Source: Cyprinodon diabolis (lineage: Eukaryota; Chordata; Actinopteri; Cyprinodontiformes; Cyprinodontidae). From it: a stretch of 64,000 bases of DNA. Each line of letters begins with the position of its first letter. Positions within the stretch are counted from its first letter, which is position 1. This document shows positions 37,301 through 49,282 of this stretch, in pieces. The notes under the pieces are model-generated. The model saw nothing but the letters and a program-made list of their open reading frames with translations, had not been told where the DNA came from and did not search any database. Location: the NCBI GenBank assembly GCA_030533445.1, contig CM060069.1, forward strand, positions 29,520,837 to 29,584,836. Reading direction: 5' to 3'. A program made the position numbers and the translations under genes.

Positions 37301-38960
37301 GGCCAGGTCAGCTTAACGTAGAACAATATACCGAGTCTATTGCAAACTCTGTGCTGTATATCTTCTTAAAGCTCCGGGCCTCTACTGTACAGCAAAATAA
37401 ACCCATATTTTTTATTAGGATGTTTTTTGTGCCTTATTATCAACTAGTTGAAACAAATCCTGTAACTGTTTTATTAGAATTAGGCCTTTTGGGTGTAATC
37501 ATAGATCCGGTTCATTCGGTTAGACTACACAACAGTGGGTTTGTAAAATAAAATTAGATAAGGTTTTAACTTTAGTGTTGAGAAAACATGGAGTCTTTAT
37601 AAGTTAAATGTTTAAAACGTTCTTTAAGCAAAAGATCAAATACAGTCCAGATTTCTTATAAATAATTTCTCTACTAAAAATAAAGAAGTTTAAAATCGGA
37701 TGTCACCCTCAGCATCAGTAGGGTAGATTGTTAGACATTCAGGTTTCAGTGGTCGAAGAAATTGGAAATAAAAGCATTCAGGCACACAGACAAGAATAAT
37801 AAAAAAAAATTTACAGCAAAGGAAATAAGGTGAAATATCAAATAAAAGAAGAAAAACAGTTTTAAAAAGGATCACATTAATCCACTGTGCCTGACTGTCA
37901 AAAGCTGCATCTACCAAAGAAAGAAATCAGTAAACAGCCTTTTATGGCCCTGGTATTTTAGGTGTGGCTCCATTGAAAGCCAACACTGTAGGCGGCAGTA
38001 GAAAACTGGGGCTGAAGGTAGTAAATTAATTACCTTTATCTTTAATCCTCAATGGTCACACATCACTAGCTGAAACTCACAACCCTAATTACACTCAATT
38101 AGATTTTAATTAGAGCTATCATGATAAAAGAGGAAGTCTTTCCAATATGATCTTGATCAGATTAACTAATCTGCCAAGTGCCTTTAAATCTGTAAATTAA
38201 GTTGAATTACATTCTAGAGCTTTAGTGCGATCTAGCAACTTAAATCTGTTAGAAAGTAAACATACCAGATCTTATACCATAATGTATCTGTTAATATTCT
38301 AATAACAACAGTTTATAAACTGGAGATAATTTATATTTCAACTTTATGGATGTATTAATTGATTTAAGATAATCTGATTAATCATGATCAATTGATTATT
38401 AAAATAATGGCCAACTAATTTAGTAATTGATTAATTATTAACTGGAGTATAGACTCTAGAATAGCCTATAGCAGATAAAACAACCCACTGTAATTATATC
38501 AAAATTGTAAAAAAAACATATTTCATTTAATAAAAAAAAAAAAAAACGTTTGGTCGTCAATCTGCTCTATCTAGAACTATTTTATTATGTTATATTATTA
38601 TATTATATTATATAGTTCTATATAGTTTATATAGTTCTAGTTTCACCTGCTTTAAAGGGTTCTCTAAGGAATATATTCCTATCTGATTATTAATTAGTCA
38701 AAAATTATCACCAGATTAATCAATTTGCAAAATAATTGTTAGTTGCAGCCCTAATATATATCTATTTTTTTTTTTATTCCAGTCTTTAGAAGATGTTTTC
38801 TTCCTTTTTCCCTCCAGGTCAGGTGAACTACATCGGCGCCAGCCACCAGCTGTGGCACATACTGGTGGTGGTGATGTTTTACTGGTGGCATCAGACGGCT
38901 GTTGGTATCATGGACTTCAGACACAGCCGGCCCTGTCTCACCTGGTCTAACGGCAGATAA
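32120..38960 (+). CDS. paqr3: Progestin and adipoQ receptor family member 3 (Raf kinase trapping to Golgi), complete
   Basis: Seven-transmembrane PAQR-family protein of the Golgi membrane. In mammals it holds Raf kinases at the Golgi and dampens ERK signalling. Six coding exons: 32120-32310, 33365-33527, 35230-35385, 35461-35658, 35739-35829 and 38818-38960. They sum to 942 nt (313 aa; human protein 311) with continuous phase. Visible landmarks: LGSYQHWPVLLPHRIRLYTY near the N-terminus, LSNETVNIWSHLLG before the first helix, and the likely zinc site S124-x3-H128, D146 and H276-x3-H280. Other matches are LFSCHRSEKTCRRWLALDYA and a C-terminal YWWHQTAVGIMDF. The ATG at 32120 gives MLLKMKLLKTTDYIELG; the inner Met (codon 5) is an alternative start. 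Its neighbour antxr2 is on the opposite strand, head to head, as in the 4q21 block. Confidence 0.95.
32595..32718. repeat. LINE-tail-like dispersed repeat, copy A
   Basis: TTAGACACACTTTATTACCA followed by TTTTGTATATAAACACAATG and AGTGCAGCAGTGATCAA recurs at the right edge of the window (63778-63900: ACTTTTATTGTCATTTTGTA, GCAGCAGTGATCAAATG). This looks like the 3' tail of a fish LINE with a GACTTA-type terminal repeat. Confidence 0.5.
32719..33160. mobile_element. hAT-type MITE with 8-bp target site duplication
   Basis: A 426-bp element at 32727-33152 is flanked by a perfect 8-bp duplication, ATAATGAA (32719-32726 and 33153-33160). The ends are imperfect inverted repeats: TAGGGTTGGGAA against the complement of TTTCCATACCTA. 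The interior has the TTATCGATTC and GAACCGGTTC phrases typical of a fish hAT MITE family. It sits in paqr3 intron 1 and is non-coding. Confidence 0.8.
34242..34296. repeat. (TA)n microsatellite in paqr3 intron 2
   Basis: About 55 bp of TA dinucleotides, flanked on both sides by short CATTAAAAA / CATTAAATTA repeats. Confidence 0.9.
36195..36300. mobile_element. Fragment of a hAT-like element end (tentative)
   Basis: The run CCGGACATTTTTTTTACG ... GGACGTCTGGTCACCCTACC ends in GACGTCTGGTCACCCTA. This is the complement of the terminal repeat of a common vertebrate hAT family (TAGGGTGACCAGACGTC). Only one end is evident. Confidence 0.4.
38380..38757. repeat. Degraded MITE-like repeat ending GTTGCAGCCCTAA
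   Basis: The right end reads AATAATTGTTAGTTGCAGCC then CTAA, the complement of a widespread fish repeat end (TTAGGGCTGCAACTAAC). Upstream are many ATTAATCAATT / TTGATTAATT blocks of the same style. It lies just before the last paqr3 exon. The left border is unclear. Confidence 0.45.
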
Positions 38961-39929
38961 GTGAACCCAGGCTGAAGCATCACATACTGTAAACGCATGA
39001 TGCCTGTGATGCTGACGCTGGTTATTATTAAATGCTGTCAGAGTCCCTTCACAGTGGCTTTAGAACAGTAAACGGGGGGGAAAAAAAACTTATCAATGCA
39101 TGGAGCTGAAATGTTCAATGTTTTATAGAAACAAACCTAATGTTTTGAAATGATATCATTCTTGGGTTGGTTTATTTATTTTATTGTGCAGAGGCATTCA
39201 GATAATGGGATTGATTTGGATCAAATATGGTTGCCTGCATGAAATCTGCCTTTTTCCGTATGCATTATTTTAATCTATCTGTATGAAATGAATACTGTTG
39301 TTTTTATAAGAGTGTTGTTTTTTTTAAAAAGGGTAGTGAGCAGATACAAATAGGAATAGACAGGATATGCTGTTGGATGTACTCAAACTTGTGGGAACTT
39401 TTTTTCCATTTAGTGCTTCTTTTTGTTCATGTTTCTCCCATGGAAAGGAAATCAGCAGTGATGGCATTAAATCCAAAAGCATTGCTTTTGTTAAAATTAA
39501 TATTTCTATACTTGAAGCTACCCTCTCAGGCTAAATCTTGAGCAGCAGAGCCAATTCCAGAGCACAGAGACCCCAATCTTCCTACTCTCACCGATAATCA
39601 AACCAGCCTTTGATGCTATCGTATAGGTTTTCATTTAGCTTCACATTTTTTCAGATTTATTCATTATTTTTGTTTCAAAATGCAGCTATAAGGAAGAAAT
39701 CAGAACGAATTATCACCCTAAGGCAATAAAGGACGACATGTGAAGAGAAGCCTGTTAGCAGGGCATTAGAGAATTACTGGGTTTACATTGTTCCTCCAGT
39801 AAACAAGTGTTCATTTTCTTTATCCTCTACCACCAAGTGTGTAATGATGTAATATGTAATATGATTTTTTTTGTGCATGATGGACTGGATGAAATAGACT
39901 TTTAGCAACTAATCATATTGAATAATATA

Positions 39930-41541
39930 CAGGTGCTGGTCATAAAATTAGAATATCATGAAAAAGTAGATTGATTTCAGTAATTCCATTTAAAAAGTGA
40001 AACTTGTATATTATATTCATACATTACATACAAACTCATATATTTCAGATGTTTATTTTGTTTAATTTTGATGATTACAAATGACAACAAATGAAAATCT
40101 CAAATTCATCATATCAGAAAATTAGAATATTACTGAAGACCAATAAAAACAAAGGATTTATAGAAATGTTGGCCAACTGAAAAGTATGAACATGAAAAGT
40201 ATGAGCATGTACAGCACTCAGTATTTAGTTGGGCCTCCTTTGGCCTGTATTACTGCAGCAATGCGGCGTGGCATGGAGTCGATCAGTCTGTGGCACTGCT
40301 CAGGTGTTATGATAGCCCAGGTTGCTCTAATAGTGGCTTTTAGCTCTTCTGAATTGTTGGGTCTGGTGTATTGCATCTTCTTCTTCACAATACCCCATAG
40401 ATTTTCTATGGGGTTAAGGTCAGGAGAGTTTGCTGGCCAATTAAGAACAGGGATACCATGGTCCTTCAACCAGGTACTGGTAGCTTTGGCACTGTGTGCA
40501 GGTGCCAAGTCCTGTTGGAAAATGAAATCTGCATCTCCAAAAAGTTGGTCAGCTGCAGGAAGCATGAAGTGCTCTAAAACTTCCTGGTATGTGGCTGCGT
40601 TGACCCTGGACCTCAGAAAACACAATGGACCAACACCAGCAGATGACATGGCACCCCAAACCATCACTGACTGTGGAAACTTTACACTGGACTTCAAGCA
40701 ACGTGGATGAAGTGCCTCTCTTCTTTTCCTCCAGACTCTGGGACCTTGATTTCCAAAGGAAATGCAAAATTTACTTTCATCAGAGAACATGACTTTGGAC
40801 CACTCACCAGCAGTCCAGTCCTGTTTCTCTTTAGCCCAGGCAAGACGCTTCTGACGCTGTCTGTGGTTCAAGAGTGGCTTGACACAAGGAATGCGACAGC
40901 AGAAACCCATGTCTTTCATACGTCTGTGTGTGGTGGTTCTTGAAGCACTCACTCCAGCTGCAGTCCACTCTTTGTGAATCTCCCCCACATTTTTGAATGG
41001 GTTTTGTTTCACAATCCTCTCCAGGGTGCGGTTATCTCTCTTGCTTGTACACTTTTTTCGACCACATCTTTTCCTTCCCTTCGCCTCTCTATTAATGTGC
41101 TTGGACACTGAGCTCTGTGAACAGCCAGCCTCTTTAGCGATGACCTTTTGTGTCTTGCCCTCCTTGTGCAAGGTGTCGATGGTCGTCTTTTGGACAACTG
41201 TCAAGTCAGCAGTCTTCCCCATGATTGTGTAGCCTATAGAACTAGACTGAAAGACCATTTAAAGGCTTTTGCAGGTGGTTTGAGTTAATTAGCTGATTAG
41301 AGTGTGGCACCAGGGGCCATCAATTTTGAACCTTTTCACAATATTCTAATTTTCTGATATGATGAATTTGAGATTTTCATTTGTTGTCATTTGTAATCAT
41401 CAAAATTAAACAAAATAAACATCTGAAATATATGAGTTTGTATGTAATGTATGAATATAATATACAAGTTTCACTTTTTAAATGGAATTACTGAAATCAA
41501 TCTACTTTTTCATGATATTCTAATTTTATGACCAGCACCTG
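39930..41541 (-). mobile_element. Complete Tc1/mariner transposon with 202-bp terminal inverted repeats
   Basis: A 1612-bp element flanked by TA (39928-39929 and 41542-41543). The left repeat, 39930-40131, starts CAGGTGCTGGTCATAAAATT. The right repeat, 41340-41541, is its near-identical reverse complement, ending TTATGACCAGCACCTG. The interior holds one intact transposase gene on the minus strand. Nearly identical repeats and an open gene suggest recent insertion. Confidence 0.95.
40218..41222 (-). CDS. Tc1-family DD34E transposase, intact
   Basis: A 334-aa transposase starting at ATG 41220-41222 (MGKTADLTVVQ). The longer frame adds 12 unlikely residues upstream. Residues 1-110 form the paired-like double helix-turn-helix DNA-binding region, with a basic GRKRCGRKK linker near residue 49. 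The catalytic domain has D148 (MFSDESKF), D238 (FQQDLAPAHSAK) and E273 (SPDLNPIENLWG), with 34 residues between the last two: a canonical DD34E set. A VWRKRR motif lies near 163. It ends AAVIQAKGGPTKY, as Tc1 transposases do. Cut-and-paste activity at TA sites is expected for the family. All key residues are present, so the copy could be functional. It is antisense to paqr3. Confidence 0.93.
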   Translation of the reverse strand: MGKTADLTVVQKTTIDTLHKEGKTQKVIAKEAGCSQSSVSKHINREAKGRKRCGRKKCTSKRDNRTLERIVKQNPFKNVGEIHKEWTAAGVSASRTTTHRRMKDMGFCCRIPCVKPLLNHRQRQKRLAWAKEKQDWTAGEWSKVMFSDESKFCISFGNQGPRVWRKRREALHPRCLKSSVKFPQSVMVWGAMSSAGVGPLCFLRSRVNAATYQEVLEHFMLPAADQLFGDADFIFQQDLAPAHSAKATSTWLKDHGIPVLNWPANSPDLNPIENLWGIVKKKMQYTRPNNSEELKATIRATWAIITPEQCHRLIDSMPRRIAAVIQAKGGPTKY

Positions 41542-41929
41542 TAGGAATTGAACTGTTTTTTTTTGTGTGTTTTTTTTTTCAAAGCATGCTAGCACTTTAT
41601 GTGCAGTTGTCTAATGTTTTTCCAGGCACCTTAGTCATCCATCTTTCCGAGTATGATTTTTAAGCTCCAAAGAATTGGTTTTAAGATTGGTCAAAGTTTA
41701 AACTTTAGGATTGCTGAAATGACAGATTAGAAAGGTAAATGAGTGTAATCCTGCGAGGCTGTAGTTTTCTGACTCATTTACATATATACAGTAATCACAG
41801 AAATATGCTGACTGACAACCTTACTGTAAGTTTTACTCTCTGGTGGATTGTGGGGGTGTCAGTTTGATATTTGACTGCTAAAGTAAACATTACACCAGAT
41901 GCATCCTAATCAAAATCCAAAATATCTGC

Positions 41930-42720
41930 TAATTACTATTGAACTTTATTTAACCAGGGGGAAAAAAATCCTTGAGGTTAAAAACCTTTTTTAAGGGAGT
42001 CTGGCCAAGAGGCAGCAAAGTTACATACTGAACTGAAATACATTAAATGAAATGACAGGTACATAAAAAACATATAATGAAAAACAATGACAGATAATTT
42101 AAGCCGTTTCAAATTCTTTCATTTTCAACTGTTAAGTATTTAAGGATAAAAACTTAGTCAGCTTCTAGTCTGTTTGTAAAAAATTCCACACACAAGGAGC
42201 TGCATAGATGAGGGATTTTTCTTCCCTAGATCTGTGTGGGCGAAAGGAGCAGTGAGTAACAGCTGATCGTTTGGATCTAAGGGAATAAGAGGCCCTGCTT
42301 TTCTGTATAAATAAAGTATGAATTTAAGAGGGCAGTGATCCAAGAAGGGCCTTATAAATAAAAGAGTAGCAATGACACTGCCTTCTCGTATAGACGGAAT
42401 GCCATCCCATTTAAGAGTACAGCTCACAGCGATGTGTCACGGTTTACAGTTTGTGATGAACCTTAATGAAGCATGGTAAACAGTCCAAGATTTGAAGACA
42501 TGAGAAAGTAGCATTCTTATAAAAAAAGGTCACCATAATCTAAGACCGATAAAATCTTGGCAGAGACGAGGCGCTTTTTTTTACTCCAAAAGAAAAAAAA
42601 ACTTATTACGAAAGAACCCCAATTAAAGTTTCGATTTCTTCACAAGTTTATCAATAAAAGGTAACTTCACCCACCAGTGTTGAAACTACTGGCAGGGTTT
42701 AGGGGACCTTCTTATGATTC
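41930..42720 (-). repeat. Long dispersed repeat fragment (LINE-like, minus orientation; tentative)
   Basis: Begins ACTTTATTTAACCAGGGGGA, then GTTAAAAACC and GGGAGTCTGGCCAAGAGGCA. This order I recognise from a common fish interspersed repeat, usually found as the 3' portion of a retroelement. No coding frame survives. It lies in the putative long paqr3 3' UTR. Confidence 0.4.
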
Positions 42721-45700
42721 TAATATCAATTACATCTTCAAAATGTGGCTTTGATAAAATAAATACATCCTGCAGATTTACTGCATACCCGAGGAAAGAT
42801 GTTCAAATGAATTATCTTAGTTTTCAGCAGCAAATTTCTGTGTTTACCTGCAGTGTAAATTGAGATGGCAAATACAAATACAGCAGCTTTGCTTTTAGCT
42901 AATTTAAGACAAAGTGTAGTAATAATGGATCAACTTGCAATAAATAATTTTAATAGATTTGGTATTTAAAAATCCCAAAAGTTAAACCTTTCTTTAAAAA
43001 AACAATACTTCTATTTATTCACAGCTTCTGCACAGCTTCCTCTGTATAAAGTTTTTTTCTATGCTGCTTGGATAAGGCCAGTGAAAAATGGAAACTACCT
43101 ACTTCTTGCACAACAGGAGACCCTTTGTTATAACTAGCATAAAATGTTTGTTTTTGCACATTTGGGTTTGTTTGCCTTATTTGAGTAACTGAACTGTATT
43201 ATCACTGTTTCTCATGGAGCTGAACAATTATTAAAATGTTTTGATTCACTTGTATTTATTAAAACAAAAAAAAAAAGTTGAGTGCACTTTGAAATGCCCC
43301 AGAAAGCAGCAGTGACACCACATTGCCAGCTGCAGAATTAAATTATTATTTCCCCTTAAACTGCCTATTTTTTCATGAATGTTCTGTCTTTTTGTTTTTG
43401 TTATTTTTCCTTGTGGTTACTAGTATTATGATTTTTAAAAAGCGTTGACCAATGAGATGGGATGCTTATGTTTCAGTGCCTCTGTGAAAAGATATTTTTG
43501 AACATTTTGAAAAAATAAAGTGTTTTTACAAACTAAAGCGTGTTCTTTGCTAACTCTTTGTTTGTGGCTTAGCCAGATAAAAAAAAAATTATCTGATTTA
43601 AAAGGAGGGAAATTGATAAATCTTTTAGGGAACCCAACAAAACAAGCTAAATTGTCTAACAGCAGAGGGCAGCACTAAAGCACAGAATTTAGCTTAGTTT
43701 ATGTGATAGTTGTTGTTGGTTCAACTTTAAACATTTTACAGTATGTAGTTTTTATATATAAAGATTCACCGTATAGAGCTACTTTAAGTTAGGAAGTAAT
43801 TAGGAAACTTGACTAAACTTTAAAACTTAAAATCCATGAAAATATTACAATTAAACCCATAGAGGAACTTTTAAGGTGGAAATGTGTTTACAGAAAAATG
43901 CAACCATAGGGGTAAAAAAAAAAAAAAAAAAAATATGCCGCTCAATCTAAGTGAGATCATACTTTTGAACTGACACAATTTCAGACTCAATATTGTTTTT
44001 TTTTTGCACCATGTTTTTTTCTCTCACATTGTTTACATTTGATTACTGCTGTACTTTAAGAAATGGAAATGAAGAGCTGTACAAAATGAAAATTTTGTTT
44101 TGTATACACATGACAATTAAGTTTGTCTAAGTTTTCAAAGAAAATCTGAAACCAGGTTTTTATAAATGGTTAAAATTCAGACTATTCGATTTTTCACTAC
44201 CTGAAACGCAAGCATTTTATTATATCACAAAAAAAGCTTAAATTATTGATTTAAAGTTAGCTTATCCTTTATGTACACAAAAGATCAGTATAAATAATTT
44301 AGATGCACCGATCGGATATCCAGCTGCGATATTGACTGATTAGCTGTATCAGATATCGGATGAAAGATGCTGATTCAGCATTGGCATGCAGCTGCTATGT
44401 TTTATATCACATGTTATAGTCTGTTTGCAGTACACTTTACATGGGTTTTGAATAAACTTTAAATGGAAGCGTTATTTATATTTATCTTGTCAATTTGTTA
44501 CTTATTTTTAACAATATTTATGTCATATTGATGCCCTCACTCACATGCCAAAATATATGGAGCATTCATTGAAGAGTAGTATCAGCATAGGCCGATGTGC
44601 TCAGTCCATTTATAGGTATTAGATTGGATTGTTGATGTTATAAATAAAAAAGATTCACCTGAACAGAAATAGATAAAATTGGCATATCACTGCCTTTTAT
44701 GGCCTTCGCATCAATCATTCATCCATTCATGCACACATTTACAAAAGTGGCATACTATGGCCATGCTGGTTAAACAGCACACATGAAATGGCAATACTGA
44801 GCGACTGTATCATCAGAAAGATGGAACATGAGAAGCTTGTGAAAAACTAGGAGCCGGGAGAAGAGCTAGAGAGGCTGGTGAAGGTGAAGGCGATGGTGGT
44901 CTCTGGGAGGATAGCTCCAGTAGATGTCAGGAGAGCTTTATTGAAAATAACATTCTTTCTTTCACAAAAGTTGCTTGTGAAGAAACAGGCTTGAAGTTTA
45001 TATAAAACCTTTTCCTACAATTTTTCTAATCCCATGCTCTGCTCTAGGGGGGGCATGGCGAACAGTAAGAGTGAAATGTGTCTGAAAAAACGCTTTGAAC
45101 TCATAACCTGATTTGCGTATAGCTGCCTGTTTCATGTGGTTTGTGTGCATAAATTTAATGGTTTGTATGCGTAGGAACCTGTATTTTAGTGTAATTTTAT
45201 TTTTTATTCCTAATTTCATTGTATTTGTCTTTTAACACAGATTTACAAGTACCTGAGCTAATATATTTTGAGACAAAATTCTCTCCATAGTTCCCCTTTA
45301 AACCAAAAGGTGGCCGCAGTAATACCATCATGTAGAATGACATTCTTTGACATTTTTAAATTAGTATATTATCCAATAACTGACAACTGAAAGCAAACAA
45401 AACTATTCCAAGTTTACTGCGAATAAAGATTACTAACATAAAAATGTATTTTATTTATTGATCTTGCCATTTTATAGGGGAGCATTTCTATCTGCAGTCA
45501 TCTAGGATTTTTCTATGTAATTAAATATGAAGAACCGCTCAACCCATTTATAATATGTAAAACTGTAAATAATTTTATACAGCAGCAATGCACAAATATG
45601 GGCATAGCTCTCTAGGTCTGTCTTCAGTGATTTGGAAGCTATACATGTATGGCACATTCATTTTTCTGTTAGTTTATTGTGATCTGCATAGATTGGCTGT

Positions 45701-47439
45701 AAAATGTGCACTCCGCAGTGCACATGTTCCCTTCGTGGCCACTGCGGCCCCATTTTAATGCATAGGTTTGCCTTAACACTGACGCGCTTCTCTGAGTTTG
45801 TTAAGCTGCTCTGGTGGAGTCCAAACTACTAGGTGTGCTGACTCTTACCTGAGAAACATGCCTTAATCTGCAGGTAAACTTAGATCGCTTTCACCAGCAG
45901 ACAGCTGTCTCTCTCTCTGACTGTCATCAGCATCTTTAGTTCTCCAGTGACACTGACAAACTGAGCAGTTTTTATCAGGGAAATACGCATGCGTATTTGC
46001 TAAATGAAGTAAAAAACTTTCCTTAGCAGGTGAGGTTCTAAAGATTTTTTTCTTCTATATTTAAGATTTTTATCTCAAATCTAAAATGAAATACAAGTAG
46101 CAGTCTATAAATAAGATAAACTGGACTGCAGCAAGGATGAAGAAACCAAAGAGCCACAAATACAATACATTAAAAAAGGTGAATATCTCTTATTTTTAAA
46201 TATAAAACTGTCAATATAACTTGACATGCATCAGATTTATACAAATAATGATATCTTGACCAAAAAGGGATTAAATAATATTTGATTTGTTTAAATTGTT
46301 ATTCAGAACATACATTTACTGCATGCCCATGTGCAAGTCACTTCATTAATTTGTTTTGTCTGTTGCTTTACAGCTCAAAATCCTCCTTCGTATAAGTCAG
46401 TGATATTGATTTGGATTTGGCTGGTGATCTGCAGCTGACCTTTAATAATGTACTTTTAGCACAGGAAGTAAAAAATATGTTTTTGGGAGGCTGGAGGAAC
46501 TTGTACACCTATTTGGCATGGCTTTACCAAATATTTATTTAACATTGTTATTAGAATTGTAATTACTACATGGATTGATAAATACATACATACTTTTGCA
46601 AATAACACAAACATTTCATGATATATAAGAATGAAATGGGCAAAGATTAAACTTGGAACACAAACACAAATTTCAGAGAGGAGGGTCCAAATCCAGTTAT
46701 GTTGTTCATGGGCCAACTAAGAGCTGGCCTATATATATATATACATACACGATATATGGATAGATATAGATATTTATAGATAAATAGCAATGTATATATT
46801 TATATATATAAAGATAATAAATTGACCTCTAGTTCTTTATAATAATTTTTCTTATGTTTTTGAAAGCACTTTTTCTATGTAAACACTATCAATTGTCACA
46901 TGACTAAAAAAAGTGGTCTTTCTGTTTTTAACAACAATATATTTTTTATATGAACTAGTTTTTCATTTCAAATTTAATGTTTAAAAAGCTATATTTTTGC
47001 TGATGTTAGGCAAAAGGCACAGGGCATTTCCAACCAAAGAAGAAACAGATGTCTGCGTATGATTAGGTCAGACTCTAAAGGACACTGAAGATTGATATAT
47101 AGATTTAGGCTTTATAAAGATGTAAGTAGTAAGATGCACTATTGCTGTAAAGAAGTTTCACTTTACTGGTCTATCTACATTCCAGCCTGTCTTTTGTCCT
47201 GAGATAAGGATTATGACCAATGTGTGTCACAGAAGGGAACAGTAACCCTTCACGGTTTTGCTCCTGAACCTTCTACTGTTGTGACCCAAATCTTTGCTAA
47301 ATGAAACAGAATGCATAACGGATCTTTCTTGAAGAGCTGCTGAATTACCTTTAAAATGTTCACAGCCATACTTTGGAAGTCTCGTTTTTCATTGATGCAT
47401 TGATTACAGGATTACTGAAGAGTCAACAACACAATCCAG

Positions 47440-47585
47440 GTGAAGTTCATGACTCCATGCAATCAGCTGGGTTTCCAGTGATAGAAAACTTTCAGCCATG
47501 ATTTGATTGAATTGTCTCTTTAAAGTACCTCGAAATGACATGTTGTGAATTGCCAATATATAAATGAATTGAAATTAATTACAGT
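47440..47585 (+). repeat. Dispersed repeat, copy 2 (tail part)
   Basis: The sequence from GCAATCAGCTGGGTTTCCAG to ATATAAATGAATTGAAATTA parallels the tail of the copy at 54900-55200 (GCAATCAACTGGTTTTCCTT, GAAAACTTT, TTGTGAATT, TATAAATAAACTGAATTG). Confidence 0.6.
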
Positions 47586-48271
47586 TTGTGATGTTTATAA
47601 TTAAGACAGCAAATAATTCCAACTGTACTTAATTTGATCCGTTTGGTAGACAGTTATCCATATTTGTTTCTGGGCTCAGTCAGTCAATGCTCTAAAAACA
47701 CTACAGAAGGATGCTGCTGGCTGCATAGGATAAACTTCAGCCTAGACCAATTTATCAACCCACAAAATGTCTTTGTTATTAATTCTTTTCTATTTATTTA
47801 TTTTTTTGCTTATTCACTGACGCCAAGCTTGTGTCATGGTTGTTAAACACATGAGCTCCTGCATGACGTGGCTAATTTAGCCTCATATCATATGGTCAGA
47901 GTGAGTGTTGGGACTGAGAAGCCCTTCTGTCCATTCCAGGCAGAAAGTCCTTAATGTTAAAGAGCATAAAATTGGTTTCCGTTATAAGTAACAAGAGTTT
48001 CTTGAAAAGTATTTATTTCACATGAAAAAATTGTGAATTTTTAGACTAAAGTTTCCTTTAAACATTTTTTATAAACTCATGTTAAACAGGAATTTGTCTG
48101 ATCTATTTTGATGGTCCTTTTCCAGGATGGAATGACAATAACTTTTGAGCAACTTTAAATTGTTTTAAATGAACAATTTGCTGCACATTTTATTTGAATA
48201 AAATATTTAGTCTAATCTAAATATTCTTCTCATTTTAGATAAAGATTTCCCAGTGAAATAATGGATTATTA

Positions 48272-48455
48272 GTGTATTACATTTGGGGAGTGCCAGCCCA
48301 GTGGTCGGGGCATCCCACAGACCCTTAACCCCACACTGCTCACCTGGCGCCCTACAATGGCAGCCCACTGCTCCCCAAGCTGATGGGTTAAATGCAGAAG
48401 TTCTCCAGTGTGAGATCAATAAAGTTAAATTATTTATTCAATTATTTATTTATTT
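48272..48455. repeat. SINE-like dispersed repeat
   Basis: CCTTAACCCCACACTGCTCA followed by AATGGCAGCCCACTGCTCC and GATGGGTTAAATGCAGAAG matches a very common fish repeat that normally ends in AATAAAGTT (seen here at 48418-48425). GC content is clearly higher than in the flanks. Confidence 0.55.
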
Positions 48456-49282
48456 CATTGCTCTGTATTTGTGACAGTCTAATGACAATAAAAAAATATT
48501 TATCTTTTATATTTTTTGCAGCTATCACTGAGATCCTCAAATATTTCTGGCTATTTGACCACTCCTCTCATTGTCAGTAATAAACTAATTCCTATATATT
48601 GACTGTATCGTTCACACATTTTCACTAAGGTCCACGTCCACAATGGAGCTTTTGATTGATTATACATTTAGTGTTCCTATGATTTTCCACATCCTAAACC
48701 AATTTTAGTGTGTTTTTTTCTAAGTACGGGATTGTGTCCAGATTTCTACCACCCAGTTTTGGACTTTAGGTGTAAATAAACAACTTTGGGCAATGCAATG
48801 GGGCAACCCCACAGCATGATGTGTCTAGCGTTTTGCTTTACAGTTTGCAGTAACATACCCTGAACCTGTTCTCTGGCCATAACAAGTTTCTGTAGAAACT
48901 TCCATATTAGAAGGACATTTTTTTTATTGTCACAACATCTCAGTTAATGGCCATTTGTAAAGTTTGTATAATTTTGAACAGTGACCCTGGTGTTTCTGCA
49001 GTTTCCAATTCATTAGCGGCTTAAGGGAGGTGTTTGGATGCAACTGTCTGAGCATGACATTTTAGGTCACACAAACTACACATGGTTGGAACTATAAATA
49101 GTTAATATCTGCATCAGACATTGACACAAAACACACAGAATCATTTTAAAGATAAACATGAAGAAGCGTGGACCATACTTAAAACCAGGTTCTTTAAATT
49201 TTGTCCCAAAGACAATAACTAAGACGATGGGTCAAACAACCACGACCTGCAACCTACATATATACATACATAACTTACATAT

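Larger units (their letters stand above)
38961..43540 (+). other. paqr3 3' UTR, interrupted by a Tc1 element
   Basis: After the TAA (38958-38960) there is no continuing frame. AATAAA occurs at 39725-39730 and, after a long non-coding stretch, at 43514-43519. The proximal signal would give a 3' UTR of about 0.8 kb; the distal one about 4.6 kb, including the complete Tc1 transposon at 39930-41541. Which is used cannot be told from sequence. Confidence 0.45.
43541..49280. other. Intergenic DNA between paqr3 and slc26a1, left part
   Basis: No gene found. A CTCF-like match, ACAGCAGAGGGCAG, lies at 43659-43672 (13 of 14 consensus positions). Around 44298-44660, phrases such as CACCGATCGGATATCC and GGCCGATGTGC resemble a degraded hAT MITE. 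Short TA runs occur near 46730-46760. The rest is AT-rich and featureless to my reading. Confidence 0.4.

Noticed and set aside
40186..40710. 174-aa plus-strand frame
   Set aside because: It is the antisense shadow of the Tc1 transposase.
41223..41258. Twelve extra N-terminal residues of the Tc1 transposase
   Set aside because: Tc1 transposases normally begin at the MGKT-type Met just before the first helix-turn-helix; the upstream Met gives an unrelated short extension.
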